Origin: Burkholderia sp. OK233
Lineage (GTDB): Bacteria > Pseudomonadota > Gammaproteobacteria > Burkholderiales > Burkholderiaceae
Direction of reading: 5' to 3'
DNA: 64,000 bases
Assembly: GCF_900230185.1 (NCBI RefSeq)
Contig: NZ_OCSR01000002.1
Span: 3,348,001 to 3,412,000, forward strand
Shown here: in pieces, positions 8,017 to 16,849 of the stretch
How the letters are laid out: every line of letters starts with the position of its first letter
Numbering within the stretch: position 1 is the first letter of the stretch
Program-made: the position numbers and the translations under genes
Notes under the pieces: generated by a model
The model's database searches: none
Told to the model about the DNA's origin: nothing
Seen by the model: the letters and a program-made list of their open reading frames with translations, nothing else

Positions 8017-9630
8017 ATGACGAAACCCTCAAAGGCCGCGGTCGAGGTGGGCGAGGAGATGGTCGCGGGCTTCGGCCGCAAGGGACTGGGGCAACTCCGG
8101 CCGTCGACTACGAGGGATCGCGGCGAAGGGCCGTTCGGACGGCTCGTGCTGCGCGGCGCGATGGTCATCGACGGAACGGGTGCGCCGCCGTGGGGACCGG
8201 CCGACATTGTCATCGAGGGCGAGCGGATCGTCACGATCGCCGCGGTCGGCGTGCCGGGCTTGCCGATCAACGAGGCGCGCCGGCCAGCCGCGGGTGACCG
8301 CGAAATCGACTGCGCCGGCAAGTTCGTTACCCCCGGCTTCATTGACAGCCATGCGCACATCGGCACGCCGTTCCATGCGGAAAGCGGCGAGATGATGCCT
8401 GCGGACTATGTCTACAAACTCTGGCTCGCACACGGCGTTACCTCCGTTCGCGAGGCTGGCTGCATGAACGGACTTGCGTGGACCCGTGAGCAGAAAGACG
8501 CGTCGGAAGCAAACCGGATTGCGGCGCCGCATCTGCATCCTTATGTCTATTTCCCGGCGGTCAACGACTATCTGAAGACGATCTACAGCGCCGATGAGGG
8601 CCGTGAATGGATCAGGCAGGTACGGGACAAAGGTGCGGAAGGTGTGAAGTTCTTCGGTGCCCCACCGGCGATCATGCAGGCTGCGCTCGACGAATGCGCA
8701 AAACTCGACTTGCGGACATGCTGTCACCACGCGCAATTGTCCGTGGGGCGGATGAATGCGCTGAGGACAGCGCAGTGGGGGCTGACGAGCACCGAGCACT
8801 CGTATGGCTTGCCCGAAGCGTTGTTCGACGGCCGTACGTTGCAGGACATCGACGACAACTACAACTATAACGACGAGTATTTGCGTTTCGCGACGGCTGG
8901 GCAGACATTCCTGCAGGCCGCGCGCCCAGGCAGTCGCAAGTGGGAGGACGCGCTCGCTGCGTTTCTCGAGGCTGGCCATACGTTCGTGCCGACAATGAAC
9001 GTCTATGACAGCAACCGCGATCTCATGCGCGCGCGCCGCGCCGAATGGCATGAAGCCTACACGGATAGCACGACATGGAAGTACTTCCAGCCGCAGCGTG
9101 GCGGTCATGGCGCCTATTTCTATCGCTGGTCGGTAAAGAACGAGGTTGAATGGCGCGAAAGCTTCCGCATCTGGATGACATTCCTCAACGACTACAAGAA
9201 TCGCGGCGGTCGCGTATCTATTGGAAGCGACTCGGGTTTCATGTTCCAGATCTACGGTTTCGGCTTCGTGCGCGAGCTCGAACTCTTGCAGGAGGCAGGC
9301 TTCTCACCGCTGGAGGTGTTGCGTGCAGCGACGCTGCATGGTGCGGAACTGCTCGGCATCGACCATGATACCGGCACGCTCGAAGTCGGTAGTCGTGCTG
9401 ACCTGCTTGTGCACGACCAGAATCCATTGTCCGATTTCAAGTTGCTGTACGGTACGGGTGCACTGCGGTTGAACGACGAGCGTGGCGCTCTTGAGCAGCA
9501 GCGCGCGTTGCGGTTCACGATCAAAGGCGGCATGGTGTTCGACGTTGCGGAATTGCTGGCGGATGTCCGGGCGATGGTTGCGGCAACCTGGCCGAATGGC
9601 GAGGGGCCATTCGACAGCAGGGCGGAGTGA
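8017..9630 (+). CDS. Metal-dependent amidohydrolase (imidazolonepropionase-like superfamily)
   Basis: A 537-residue TIM-barrel hydrolase. The start at 8017 follows GGAGGTGGC; an in-frame ATG at 7987 is less likely. The metal-binding HxH is in PGFIDSHAHIG after the N-terminal beta-sandwich. Further ligand candidates are a Lys in GVKFFGAPP, His residues in CCHHAQ and STEHSYG, and the Asp in SIGSDSG. The C-terminal ATLHGAELLGID and VGSRADLLVHDQNPL segments are typical of this superfamily. It probably hydrolyses an amide, lactam or cyclic C-N bond. The downstream COG0523 gene overlaps its stop codon, which suggests linked expression and perhaps metal delivery. The substrate is not identifiable from sequence. 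Confidence 0.85.
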   Translation: MTKPSKAAVEVGEEMVAGFGRKGLGQLRPSTTRDRGEGPFGRLVLRGAMVIDGTGAPPWGPADIVIEGERIVTIAAVGVPGLPINEARRPAAGDREIDCAGKFVTPGFIDSHAHIGTPFHAESGEMMPADYVYKLWLAHGVTSVREAGCMNGLAWTREQKDASEANRIAAPHLHPYVYFPAVNDYLKTIYSADEGREWIRQVRDKGAEGVKFFGAPPAIMQAALDECAKLDLRTCCHHAQLSVGRMNALRTAQWGLTSTEHSYGLPEALFDGRTLQDIDDNYNYNDEYLRFATAGQTFLQAARPGSRKWEDALAAFLEAGHTFVPTMNVYDSNRDLMRARRAEWHEAYTDSTTWKYFQPQRGGHGAYFYRWSVKNEVEWRESFRIWMTFLNDYKNRGGRVSIGSDSGFMFQIYGFGFVRELELLQEAGFSPLEVLRAATLHGAELLGIDHDTGTLEVGSRADLLVHDQNPLSDFKLLYGTGALRLNDERGALEQQRALRFTIKGGMVFDVAELLADVRAMVAATWPNGEGPFDSRAE

Positions 9631-10625
9631 AAGGGATGGGTGCGCCGACGCAACTGGTGATTCTCGCGGGCCTGCTTGGGAGCGGGAAGACGTCGCTCGT
9701 TGAGGCCTTTCTGGACGGCGCGAGCGTTGACGCGGGGACGGCGGTGATTGTCAACGAGGTCGGCGCAGTCAACATTGACGGGGCCGTATTGTCGGAATCC
9801 GCGCATGGCGCCACGTTGGCGACGCTGAGCAACGGATGCGTATGCTGCTCGTTGACCGACGACCTGGTGACGACGATTAGCGATCTGGCCGCCACACGTG
9901 AGCAGTTGTTACTGCCACCGTTTGAACGAATAGTGCTTGAATGCAGCGGATTATCGAAGCCTGGGCAAGTGATGCTCGCGTTGAATCAGCTAGCGGATTT
10001 AAAGCTTCGCGTTCATGTCGTCGTCACTTACGACTGCAGTCGTCCACCTGCCGAATATGGCGATTCTGATGATGCGGTGGCGCAGCTTGTTGCCGCTCAT
10101 ACGATCGTACTGACCAAGACAGATATTGTCACTCCGGCCGTCCGGACACTTGCCGGAGACACCGCGCGAACGCTGAATCCGCTCGCTCGTGTGATTGACG
10201 AATTTTCGCTTTCGGCGCGCGCGCGGGAGGCGTTTTGCGATTTCGGGGATGTGTTCGCCGCTGGCGCATCCCTCGTCGACGAGCGAGTGTTGAGACCGCG
10301 AGCATTAATTCACCCTCGCGTGCAGGTGTTTCGAGCGCGGTTCGTTTCGCAGGCAGACTGGCAGGATGTGCTCGACTGGCTCGAGAACATTGCCGGCGCG
10401 ACGGGGGAGCGCCTGTTGAGGCTGAAGGCGATTGTCGCGGGAGCGTCGTCTTCCGATCGAGTTCTGTTGCAGAGCGTTGGCACGACGTTCGCGGCGCCGC
10501 GCAGGCTGGCGCCGGGCAGCGCATCAGAGATGACGGCGATCTTCATCGTTCGCGATTTCGCACTCGAAGAGATCCAGGGCATCGAGTCGACGTTTGAAGT
10601 GGCGTGGAGCGCTTTACGCAGCTAG
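9627..10625 (+). CDS. COG0523/CobW-family G3E GTPase, putative metallochaperone
   Basis: A 332-residue G3E GTPase starting with GTG at 9627, overlapping the amidohydrolase stop by four bases (GTGA); ATG at 9636 is an alternative. Visible motifs are a Walker A GLLGSGKTSL, the NEVGAVNIDG switch segment, the COG0523 metal-binding motif GCVCCSL, and the base-recognition motif TKTD. A CobW C-terminal domain follows from about residue 225. Members deliver Zn, Co or other metals to partner enzymes. Translational overlap with a metallo-amidohydrolase makes that enzyme the likely client. The cobalt role implied by the CobW name is not supported here, as no cobalamin gene is nearby. Confidence 0.85.
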   Translation: MKGMGAPTQLVILAGLLGSGKTSLVEAFLDGASVDAGTAVIVNEVGAVNIDGAVLSESAHGATLATLSNGCVCCSLTDDLVTTISDLAATREQLLLPPFERIVLECSGLSKPGQVMLALNQLADLKLRVHVVVTYDCSRPPAEYGDSDDAVAQLVAAHTIVLTKTDIVTPAVRTLAGDTARTLNPLARVIDEFSLSARAREAFCDFGDVFAAGASLVDERVLRPRALIHPRVQVFRARFVSQADWQDVLDWLENIAGATGERLLRLKAIVAGASSSDRVLLQSVGTTFAAPRRLAPGSASEMTAIFIVRDFALEEIQGIESTFEVAWSALRS

Positions 10626-10662
10626 ACCGCGAGAGGACAACAATCGGCGCCTGAAAATCTGT

Positions 10663-11985
10663 CTAAAACAACTCCAGAATCCAGTGATACATCATCCCGA
10701 GTTCCAGCGCCGGCCCACGCAATGCCGGCCCGCCCGGAAAGCGCGCATGCCGCAACCGCGCGAACAGATCGAAGGCCGCTGTCTCACCGGCCATGGCTTT
10801 AGCAATCACGCGTCCGGCAATCCCGGTCAATGCCACGCCGTGACCTGAAAAACCCTGCACGTAGAAGTAGTTCGGATCGATCGAGCCGAAATCGGGTGCA
10901 CGATTACGCGTCACGTCGACAAAACCGCCCCAGGCATAGTCGATTCGCACATCGCCTAGCTGCGGGAACACGCCGATCATGCGCTTGCGGATTTCCTCGC
11001 CGAGTTGCACGGGCGACGCGCCGGTCGAACTCGCGCGTCCTCCGAAGAGCACGCGATGATCAGCCGACAGACGGAAGTAATCGAGGAAGAAGTTGTTGTC
11101 GCAAATCGCTTCACGTCCTTTGATTAACGCGTCGGCGCGCGCCTGACCGAGCGGCTCCGTGGCGACGATATACGACGCAATAGGCGCGATGCGCGCAGCC
11201 ACCGGCGCCGGCAACACGTCGCCGATCGTGGCATTGCCGCATGCCGCGACGAAGCGGCAGCGCACCTCGCCATTAGCGGTCCGCACAACAGGCCGCGCAC
11301 CGCGCACCACTTCGGTCACCGGCGAATGCGCGAACAGTTGGGCACCTTCACGACGTGCTGCATCGGCGAGACCGAGGCAGTATTTGAGCGGATGCAGATG
11401 GCCTGAAAACGGATCGTAGACGCCGGCCAGATACCGTTGCGAAGCGACGCGTGAACGCACTTCATCGGTATCGAGCCACGAGAGTTTCGTATAACCCCAG
11501 CGTTGCGACGCCGATTCCATCCACGAACGCAAATCCGGCACACGCTTCGGTTTGGTGGCCACCGTCAAATAGCCGGAGGTGAAATCGCATTCGATGCCGT
11601 AGCGTTCGATGCGCTCGCGCACGAGAGCCACGCCTTCCACCGACATCGCCCACGCAGCGCGTGCGCCGTCGAGCCCGAGTTGCCGTTCGATGATCTCGTC
11701 TTTCGCGAAACCCACCAACGTCTGCCCGCCGTTGCGACCCGACGCGCCCCAACCGGGACGATGTGCGTCGAGCACGACCACCGACAAACCGCGCGCCCGG
11801 CATTCCAGCGCCACCGACAAACCGGAGAAACCCGCGCCGATCACACAGACGTCGGCCTCCAACGTGCCGTCGAGCATCGGATCGTCGGCAGGCGGACGCG
11901 CGGCGCTCGCCTCGTAGTAGGAGTTGGCGATCAGCGCATCGGCGCGGTGGTCGAGCGTGTTGAAGCCGGGAGTCGGTGCATTCAT
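10663..11985 (-). CDS. puuB: FAD-dependent oxidoreductase, gamma-glutamylputrescine oxidase-like (second PuuB paralogue)
   Basis: A 440-residue DAO-family flavoenzyme. A dinucleotide-binding GxGxxG lies at about residues 50-57 (VIGAGFSGLSVAL), followed by the WGASGRNGGQT signature of PuuB/amine oxidases. Near the C-terminus is YFYVQGFSGHGVALTGIAGR, the second FAD-contact region. Its ATG shares one base with the stop of the upstream oxidase (TGATG), so translation is coupled. PuuB oxidises gamma-glutamylputrescine to the aldehyde, releasing ammonia and H2O2. With a paralogue directly upstream, this copy may serve another glutamylated polyamine such as that of cadaverine or spermidine. It is the last gene of the polyamine operon and ends 37 bp from the convergent GTPase gene. 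Confidence 0.85.
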   Translation of the reverse strand: MNAPTPGFNTLDHRADALIANSYYEASAARPPADDPMLDGTLEADVCVIGAGFSGLSVALECRARGLSVVVLDAHRPGWGASGRNGGQTLVGFAKDEIIERQLGLDGARAAWAMSVEGVALVRERIERYGIECDFTSGYLTVATKPKRVPDLRSWMESASQRWGYTKLSWLDTDEVRSRVASQRYLAGVYDPFSGHLHPLKYCLGLADAARREGAQLFAHSPVTEVVRGARPVVRTANGEVRCRFVAACGNATIGDVLPAPVAARIAPIASYIVATEPLGQARADALIKGREAICDNNFFLDYFRLSADHRVLFGGRASSTGASPVQLGEEIRKRMIGVFPQLGDVRIDYAWGGFVDVTRNRAPDFGSIDPNYFYVQGFSGHGVALTGIAGRVIAKAMAGETAAFDLFARLRHARFPGGPALRGPALELGMMYHWILELF

Positions 11986-13277
11986 CAAAGCAGGTCCTTC
12001 ATTCGATACCAGGCCATTGCAAGCACGAGGGCAGGGGTGCGCAGTGTAGCGCCGCCGGGGAAGTCGCGGTGACGAATCTTGCCGAACAGATCGAAGCGCG
12101 AGGCCTGGCCGTCGATCGCTTCGGCGATCAGCTTGCCCGCGAGCCCGGTGGTGTTCACGCCGTGGCCGGAGAAACCCTGCGCGAAATACACGGTAGGCGA
12201 TAGCCGGCCGAAATGCGGCGCCCGATTCATCGTAATGTCGACGAAGCCGCCCCATGCATAGTCGATTTTGACATCGTCGAGTTGCGGGAAGGTCTTCAGC
12301 ATATCGCGGCGCATCGCTTCACCCAGGTTGCGCGGCGCGAGCTTCGAATAGCTGACTTTACCGCCCCACAGCAAACGATTGTCGGGGGCAGGCCGGAAAT
12401 AGTCCAGCACGAAGCGGCTGTCGCACACTGCTGCTTTCGCCGGCATGAGCGCTTCGGCGCGATCGGGGTCGAGCGGTTCGGTGGCGATCACGTAGGTGCC
12501 GACCGGCATGATCTTGCTGGCAAGATCCGGCGCGAGCTGGCCGAGATAGGTATTGCAGGCGAGCACGACAAATTGTGCATTGACCTTGCCACGTGCGGTT
12601 TCGGCCACGTGCCGCCCGTTTTCCTGTCGCAACGCCGTGACGCAACTGTCTTCGAAAATCTGTACGCCGGCCTCGCGTGCGGCGCGCGCCAGACCGAGGG
12701 TGTAATTCAACGGATGCAGATGGCCGCTGTCCGCATCGAACAATCCGCCGAGGTAGCGCTGCGATTGAACATACTCGCCGACGCCATCGGCGTCGACATA
12801 GCTGAAGCGGTCATAGCCGAAGCGCCGTCGCGCTTCGTCGCGCCATTTCTGGAGCGCGTCTGTATCGCGCGGCTTGTTCGCCGCGGTCAGGTAACCGATG
12901 GTCAGGTCGCAGTCGATCTGATGCTTCGCGACGCGTTCCTTGACGATATCCAGGGTTTCGAGCCCCATGTCCCAAACACGCTTCACGTCATCCGCGGGCA
13001 TGAACTTCGCGAATGTGTCGATATCGCAGGCAAAGCCGCCGATCAACTGGCCACCATTGCGGCCGCTCGCGGCCCATCCGACTTTCGATGCTTCGAGCAC
13101 CGCGACCGAGTGACCGCGTTCGGCGAGATTCAATGCAGTCGAGATGCCGGTGAGTCCGGCGCCGATCACGCAGACGTCGACGTTGAGCGTTTCTTCGAGC
13201 GGGGGATGGCGGGTGGTGTCGTTAGCGGTTGCTGCGTAATACGAGGTGACGTGAGGCTGGTTTGAGAATCGGAGCAT
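11985..13277 (-). CDS. puuB: FAD-dependent oxidoreductase, gamma-glutamylputrescine oxidase-like (first PuuB paralogue)
   Basis: A 430-residue DAO-family flavoenzyme with the FAD-binding VIGAGLTGISTAL near residues 37-49, GWAASGRNGGQLIGG next, and VYFAQGFSGHGVNTTGLAGK near the end. It aligns with the downstream oxidase over its full length, so the pair is a tandem duplication that has diverged (for example VGWAAS against PGWGAS). The role by family is oxidation of gamma-glutamylputrescine in the glutamylated putrescine route, between the synthetase at 20907 and the aldehyde dehydrogenase at 24651. It follows the DUF3138 gene by 73 bp, with a strong hairpin in that gap. Confidence 0.87.
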   Translation of the reverse strand: MLRFSNQPHVTSYYAATANDTTRHPPLEETLNVDVCVIGAGLTGISTALNLAERGHSVAVLEASKVGWAASGRNGGQLIGGFACDIDTFAKFMPADDVKRVWDMGLETLDIVKERVAKHQIDCDLTIGYLTAANKPRDTDALQKWRDEARRRFGYDRFSYVDADGVGEYVQSQRYLGGLFDADSGHLHPLNYTLGLARAAREAGVQIFEDSCVTALRQENGRHVAETARGKVNAQFVVLACNTYLGQLAPDLASKIMPVGTYVIATEPLDPDRAEALMPAKAAVCDSRFVLDYFRPAPDNRLLWGGKVSYSKLAPRNLGEAMRRDMLKTFPQLDDVKIDYAWGGFVDITMNRAPHFGRLSPTVYFAQGFSGHGVNTTGLAGKLIAEAIDGQASRFDLFGKIRHRDFPGGATLRTPALVLAMAWYRMKDLL

Positions 13278-13304
13278 AGGCAGAGCATGCGGAAGAGGCC
13301 TTGG

Positions 13305-13335
13305 CGCGTGGCCCGCGGTAAAGCCGGGCCACGCG
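13305..13335 (-). other. Strong intergenic hairpin between DUF3138 and puuB genes
   Basis: A perfect 11-bp GC-rich stem (CGCGTGGCCCG and CGGGCCACGCG) surrounds a 9-nt loop. It lies 28 bases before the first oxidase start and 16 bases after the DUF3138 stop. No T-run follows on the minus strand. It more likely marks mRNA processing, 3' protection or partial attenuation than full termination. Confidence 0.55.
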
Positions 13336-13350
13336 ATGAGGCGGGTCGTT

Positions 13351-14928
13351 TTAGAACGAGTAGATGAACTGCGTCGCGAGCAGGTCGTTGGACTTGCCGT
13401 ACGAGCCGTCGTTCTTCAGGAACACCTGTTTGTTGGCCCAGTCGTGGCGATATTCCACCTTGACCGTGATCTGCTGGGTCGGGTAGAACAACAGATCGAG
13501 CGAAACGTCCTGGCGGGTTGCGCCCTTGCACTCGAAGCCGAGACCGCCGTTCGCCTTCGAATTGGCGAGGCAGTCCGCGCCGATACCGAAGCCGTCAGCA
13601 GTGTCCATGCCGTTCGAATTCAACGCGATGCCACCACCGCCGCCACCGTTCTTGCTGTCGACGAGCACGTCGTAGCGGGCGGTCACGCCCATACGGCCCA
13701 CCACCGGCAGCGAGAACTTGCGGTGCGCGAGCAGCGACAGGCCGTACCACTGCGCCTGGCCACCGTTGAACGCGGCGTTCTGCTGCTGACCGTAGTCGAG
13801 TTCGGCGTTGTACTGCACGTCGGCGAGCGTGTAGCTCAGGTCGGCTTCGCCGAAGAAGAACGAACCGCCCGCGCTAGGCGAATTGCCGCCTACACCGTAG
13901 CTGACCGCACCGGTGGTCGCATTGATCGCGCTAGGCAAGGTCTGACGCCCGATATTGAACGAGCCACCCACATCCAGTGCGCTCGACCACGTGTAGTCGA
14001 CCCGCGCCGTGAAGGTCGGAATCTTGTTGCTTGTCGTGATCGGATCGCCCAGCGCGTTGGTGCCGATCTGCGTCGTCGCGCCGTACGTGCGGTACTGCTC
14101 ATTGCCGAGGAAGAACTTCCACGCCCAGTTACCTGTCGTATAGTTCGCGCCGATACCGATGTAGCTGCCCGGATCGGAGAAGTCATACAGCAGGTTGTGC
14201 GTGAGCGTCAGCATCTGGTTCGACTGCTGCACTTCATAGCCGCCGAAGCTCGGAATCAAACCGGCCACAAGGGTCGTGGTCGCCGTGATCGGCACGTTGA
14301 CGACAGCCGTGTTCAGGATGTTGTTGCCGATGTTGCCATGCTCGTTCGTCAGCAGCGTAATTCCGTTGCCGCGGTTCGGCATCAAGGTGATTTCGGCCGA
14401 CGGCGCCATCGGGCCGACACCGAAGGTCTTCTTGATGTCTAAGTACAGATCGCCGAACGTGCTGTTGAAGTAGTTGTAGCTGCTTTCGTGGTTCGCGAAC
14501 AGGAACGACGAGCTGCTCTGCGCGCGGTTATACATATAGGTCGGATCGATATAACCGGTCACCGACAAGCCGGCGATCGGCCCCGTGTTCGCAGCGTCCA
14601 CCAGCGAGTCGACCTTCAACTGCTGATTGGCGATCTGCTGCTTCATCGTATCGACCTGATCGTTGGTCAGCGTTGCCTGCGCCTTGCCGTAATCCGGCGA
14701 GGAGATGTCGACCGGCGCTGCCACCACAGCCGGAGCCGGCGCCGGTGCGGCGGTCGCTGTTGCCGCCGCCTTCGGTTTGGACGCTACCTCTGAACGCAAC
14801 TGCTTCACCTCCTTTTGCAGTGCGTTGAGCTGGGCTTGTAGCGCCTTGATCTGGTCGCTGGTGGCATCTGCCATGGCAAAGCCTGGCAAACTCCCCGCCA
14901 CCAACAGACAGATGAGCTTCTTTCTCAT
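13351..14928 (-). CDS. DUF3138-family outer-membrane beta-barrel protein
   Basis: A 525-residue exported protein. A signal peptide (about residues 1-20, ending GFAMA) is followed by a short coiled coil (QIKALQAQLNALQKEVKQLR) and an Ala/Pro-rich linker. A long beta-rich domain then runs to a terminal Phe (TQFIYSF), the usual end of an outer-membrane barrel. The coiled-coil-plus-barrel layout is that of DUF3138 proteins in Burkholderia relatives, whose substrate is not established. It lies between potI (38 bp) and the puuB genes in the polyamine operon, which suggests an outer-membrane route for polyamines or their glutamyl derivatives. That role is inference from position. Confidence 0.8.
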   Translation of the reverse strand: MRKKLICLLVAGSLPGFAMADATSDQIKALQAQLNALQKEVKQLRSEVASKPKAAATATAAPAPAPAVVAAPVDISSPDYGKAQATLTNDQVDTMKQQIANQQLKVDSLVDAANTGPIAGLSVTGYIDPTYMYNRAQSSSSFLFANHESSYNYFNSTFGDLYLDIKKTFGVGPMAPSAEITLMPNRGNGITLLTNEHGNIGNNILNTAVVNVPITATTTLVAGLIPSFGGYEVQQSNQMLTLTHNLLYDFSDPGSYIGIGANYTTGNWAWKFFLGNEQYRTYGATTQIGTNALGDPITTSNKIPTFTARVDYTWSSALDVGGSFNIGRQTLPSAINATTGAVSYGVGGNSPSAGGSFFFGEADLSYTLADVQYNAELDYGQQQNAAFNGGQAQWYGLSLLAHRKFSLPVVGRMGVTARYDVLVDSKNGGGGGGIALNSNGMDTADGFGIGADCLANSKANGGLGFECKGATRQDVSLDLLFYPTQQITVKVEYRHDWANKQVFLKNDGSYGKSNDLLATQFIYSF

Positions 14929-14966
14929 GCAAATTCTCCTTATTGGTCGTATTGCAAAAGGACTTC

Positions 14967-15878
14967 TTATGCGCGTGCCGTATCGAGCGATTTCCGTACG
15001 GCGGCTTGTTGTGGTGCTGACGGCAACGGGTCGGCGGCTTCGGCGAGTGCGAAAGCCATCTGCATGTCGCGGTTGCGCTTGCGCTCACGCACCTGCATCC
15101 AGCGATTGACGGCGATCACGCCGATCGTCACCGTGGTGATGAAGATCGTGGCGAGCGCATTCATTTCCGGATTCAGACCGAGGCGCACACGCGAGAACAC
15201 GACGAGCGGCAGCGTGGTCGAGCCGGGACCGGACAGGAACGCGGAGAGCACGAGGTCGTCGAAAGACAGCGTGAACGACAGCAGCCAGCCGGACATCAGA
15301 GCCTGCGAGATCAGCGGCAGCGTGATCAGGAAGAACACCTTGAAGGGCGTGGCGCCGAGATCGAGCGCGGCTTCTTCGAGCGACTTGTTGAGCTCCTTCA
15401 CCCGCGACTGCACGATGATCGCCACGTACGAAACGCACAACATCACGTGGCCGATCCAGATCGTGAAGAGGCCACGGCCCTTCGGCCAGCCGAGCATCTG
15501 TTCGAGCGCGACGAACAGCAGCAACAACGAGATACCCTGAATCACTTCAGGAATCACGAGCGGCGCGTTGATCATGCCGGCGAACAGCGTGAAGCCGCGA
15601 AAGCGTCCGAAGCGGGCCAGCACGAAGCCTGCCCACGTCCCGATCACCACCGACGCGCAGGCGGTCAGCAGACCGATTTTCAGCGACAACCACGCTGCAC
15701 TGAGCAGTTCGCCGTCTTGCAGCAATGCGCCATACCATTTGAGCGAAAAGCCGGACCAGACCGTGACGAGCTTCGACTCGTTGAACGAATACACCACCAG
15801 GCTGATGATCGGGATATACAGAAACAGAAACCCGAACGTCAGCACGCTATTGGAAAGCGTTCTATTTGGCTTGATCAT
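14967..15878 (-). CDS. potI: Putrescine/polyamine ABC transporter permease PotI-like
   Basis: A 303-residue inner-membrane permease with six predicted hydrophobic segments. The binding-protein-dependent transport loop is near EEAALDLGATPFKVFFLITLP, matching the EAA motif that docks onto the ATPase. It pairs with the PotH-like permease, whose stop overlaps its start by four bases (ATGA). The C-terminal cytoplasmic tail is extended. By family it forms the second half of the PotFGHI channel, importing putrescine (E. coli) or spermidine (Pseudomonas Spu system). Confidence 0.92.
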   Translation of the reverse strand: MIKPNRTLSNSVLTFGFLFLYIPIISLVVYSFNESKLVTVWSGFSLKWYGALLQDGELLSAAWLSLKIGLLTACASVVIGTWAGFVLARFGRFRGFTLFAGMINAPLVIPEVIQGISLLLLFVALEQMLGWPKGRGLFTIWIGHVMLCVSYVAIIVQSRVKELNKSLEEAALDLGATPFKVFFLITLPLISQALMSGWLLSFTLSFDDLVLSAFLSGPGSTTLPLVVFSRVRLGLNPEMNALATIFITTVTIGVIAVNRWMQVRERKRNRDMQMAFALAEAADPLPSAPQQAAVRKSLDTARA

Positions 15879-16849
15879 TTCGCGCCCTCCAGTTCCTTGA
15901 CCTGGTAGTACTGGAACACGGCCATCGGCACGAGCAGCAGTAGAACCATGGCGACGGTGACAGCGGATGCCATCGGCCAGTCCATATCGTTGAAAAATTC
16001 ATCCCACATCACGCGGCCGATCATCAGCGTGTCGGCGCCGCCCAGCAGTTCAGGAATCACGTACTCGCCGACCGCCGGAATGAACACCAGCAGACTGCCG
16101 GCGATGATGCCGTTCTTCGACAGCGGCAAGGTGATGCGCGTGAACGCGGTCCAGGGCTTGCAACCGAGGTCGTAGGCCGCTTCGAGCAGCGTCAGATCCA
16201 TCTTCACCAGGTGGGCATACAGCGGCATCACCATGAACGGCAGGTACGAATAAACCATGCCGATATAGACGCCAATATCCGTGTGGTAGAGGCGCAACGG
16301 TGAATGAATCATGCCGATGGCCATCAGCGTGTGATTAAGCAGGCCGTCGTCCTTCAGGATGCCGATCCATGCGTAGACGCGGATCAGGAACGACGTCCAG
16401 AAGGGCAGCATCACGCCCATCATCAGCAGGTTGCGCTTGGTCGGTTCCGAGCGGGCGATGTAGTACGCAATCGGGTAGCCGATCAACAGGCAGAAGAAGG
16501 TCGAGATTCCGGCCATCTTCAGCGAGCTGATGTACGTCGCGACGTACAGATCGTCCTGCAGCAGGAAGGCGTAATGGCCGAGCTGCATCGCGAAGTGCAC
16601 CATGCCGTCCTTGACCGTCACGAGATCCGTGTACGGCGGAATGCCCAGGCGCAGATCGGCGAAGCTGATCTTCAGCACCAGCACGAACGGCAACGCGAAG
16701 AACAGGAAGAGCCACAGGAACGGCACGCCGATCACGGTCGTGCGGCCCGACGGCACCAGCAGCGCGAGGCGTTTTTTCAGCGAGCCGAGCAAACGGCTGC
16801 CGGACGGCGCGCCGAGCGCCGCGGGGGAGGAGGTAGTGGGATTGCTCAT
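15875..16849 (-). CDS. potH: Putrescine/polyamine ABC transporter permease PotH-like
   Basis: A 324-residue permease. An unusual cytosolic N-terminus of about 45 residues precedes the first membrane segment (VPFLWLFLFFALPFVLVL), as in PotH. The EAA loop is LLEAAYDLGCKPWTAFTRITLP. Four-base overlaps on both sides (with potG at 16846-16849 and potI at 15875-15878) show a translationally coupled potG-potH-potI block. Confidence 0.92.
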   Translation of the reverse strand: MSNPTTSSPAALGAPSGSRLLGSLKKRLALLVPSGRTTVIGVPFLWLFLFFALPFVLVLKISFADLRLGIPPYTDLVTVKDGMVHFAMQLGHYAFLLQDDLYVATYISSLKMAGISTFFCLLIGYPIAYYIARSEPTKRNLLMMGVMLPFWTSFLIRVYAWIGILKDDGLLNHTLMAIGMIHSPLRLYHTDIGVYIGMVYSYLPFMVMPLYAHLVKMDLTLLEAAYDLGCKPWTAFTRITLPLSKNGIIAGSLLVFIPAVGEYVIPELLGGADTLMIGRVMWDEFFNDMDWPMASAVTVAMVLLLLVPMAVFQYYQVKELEGAK

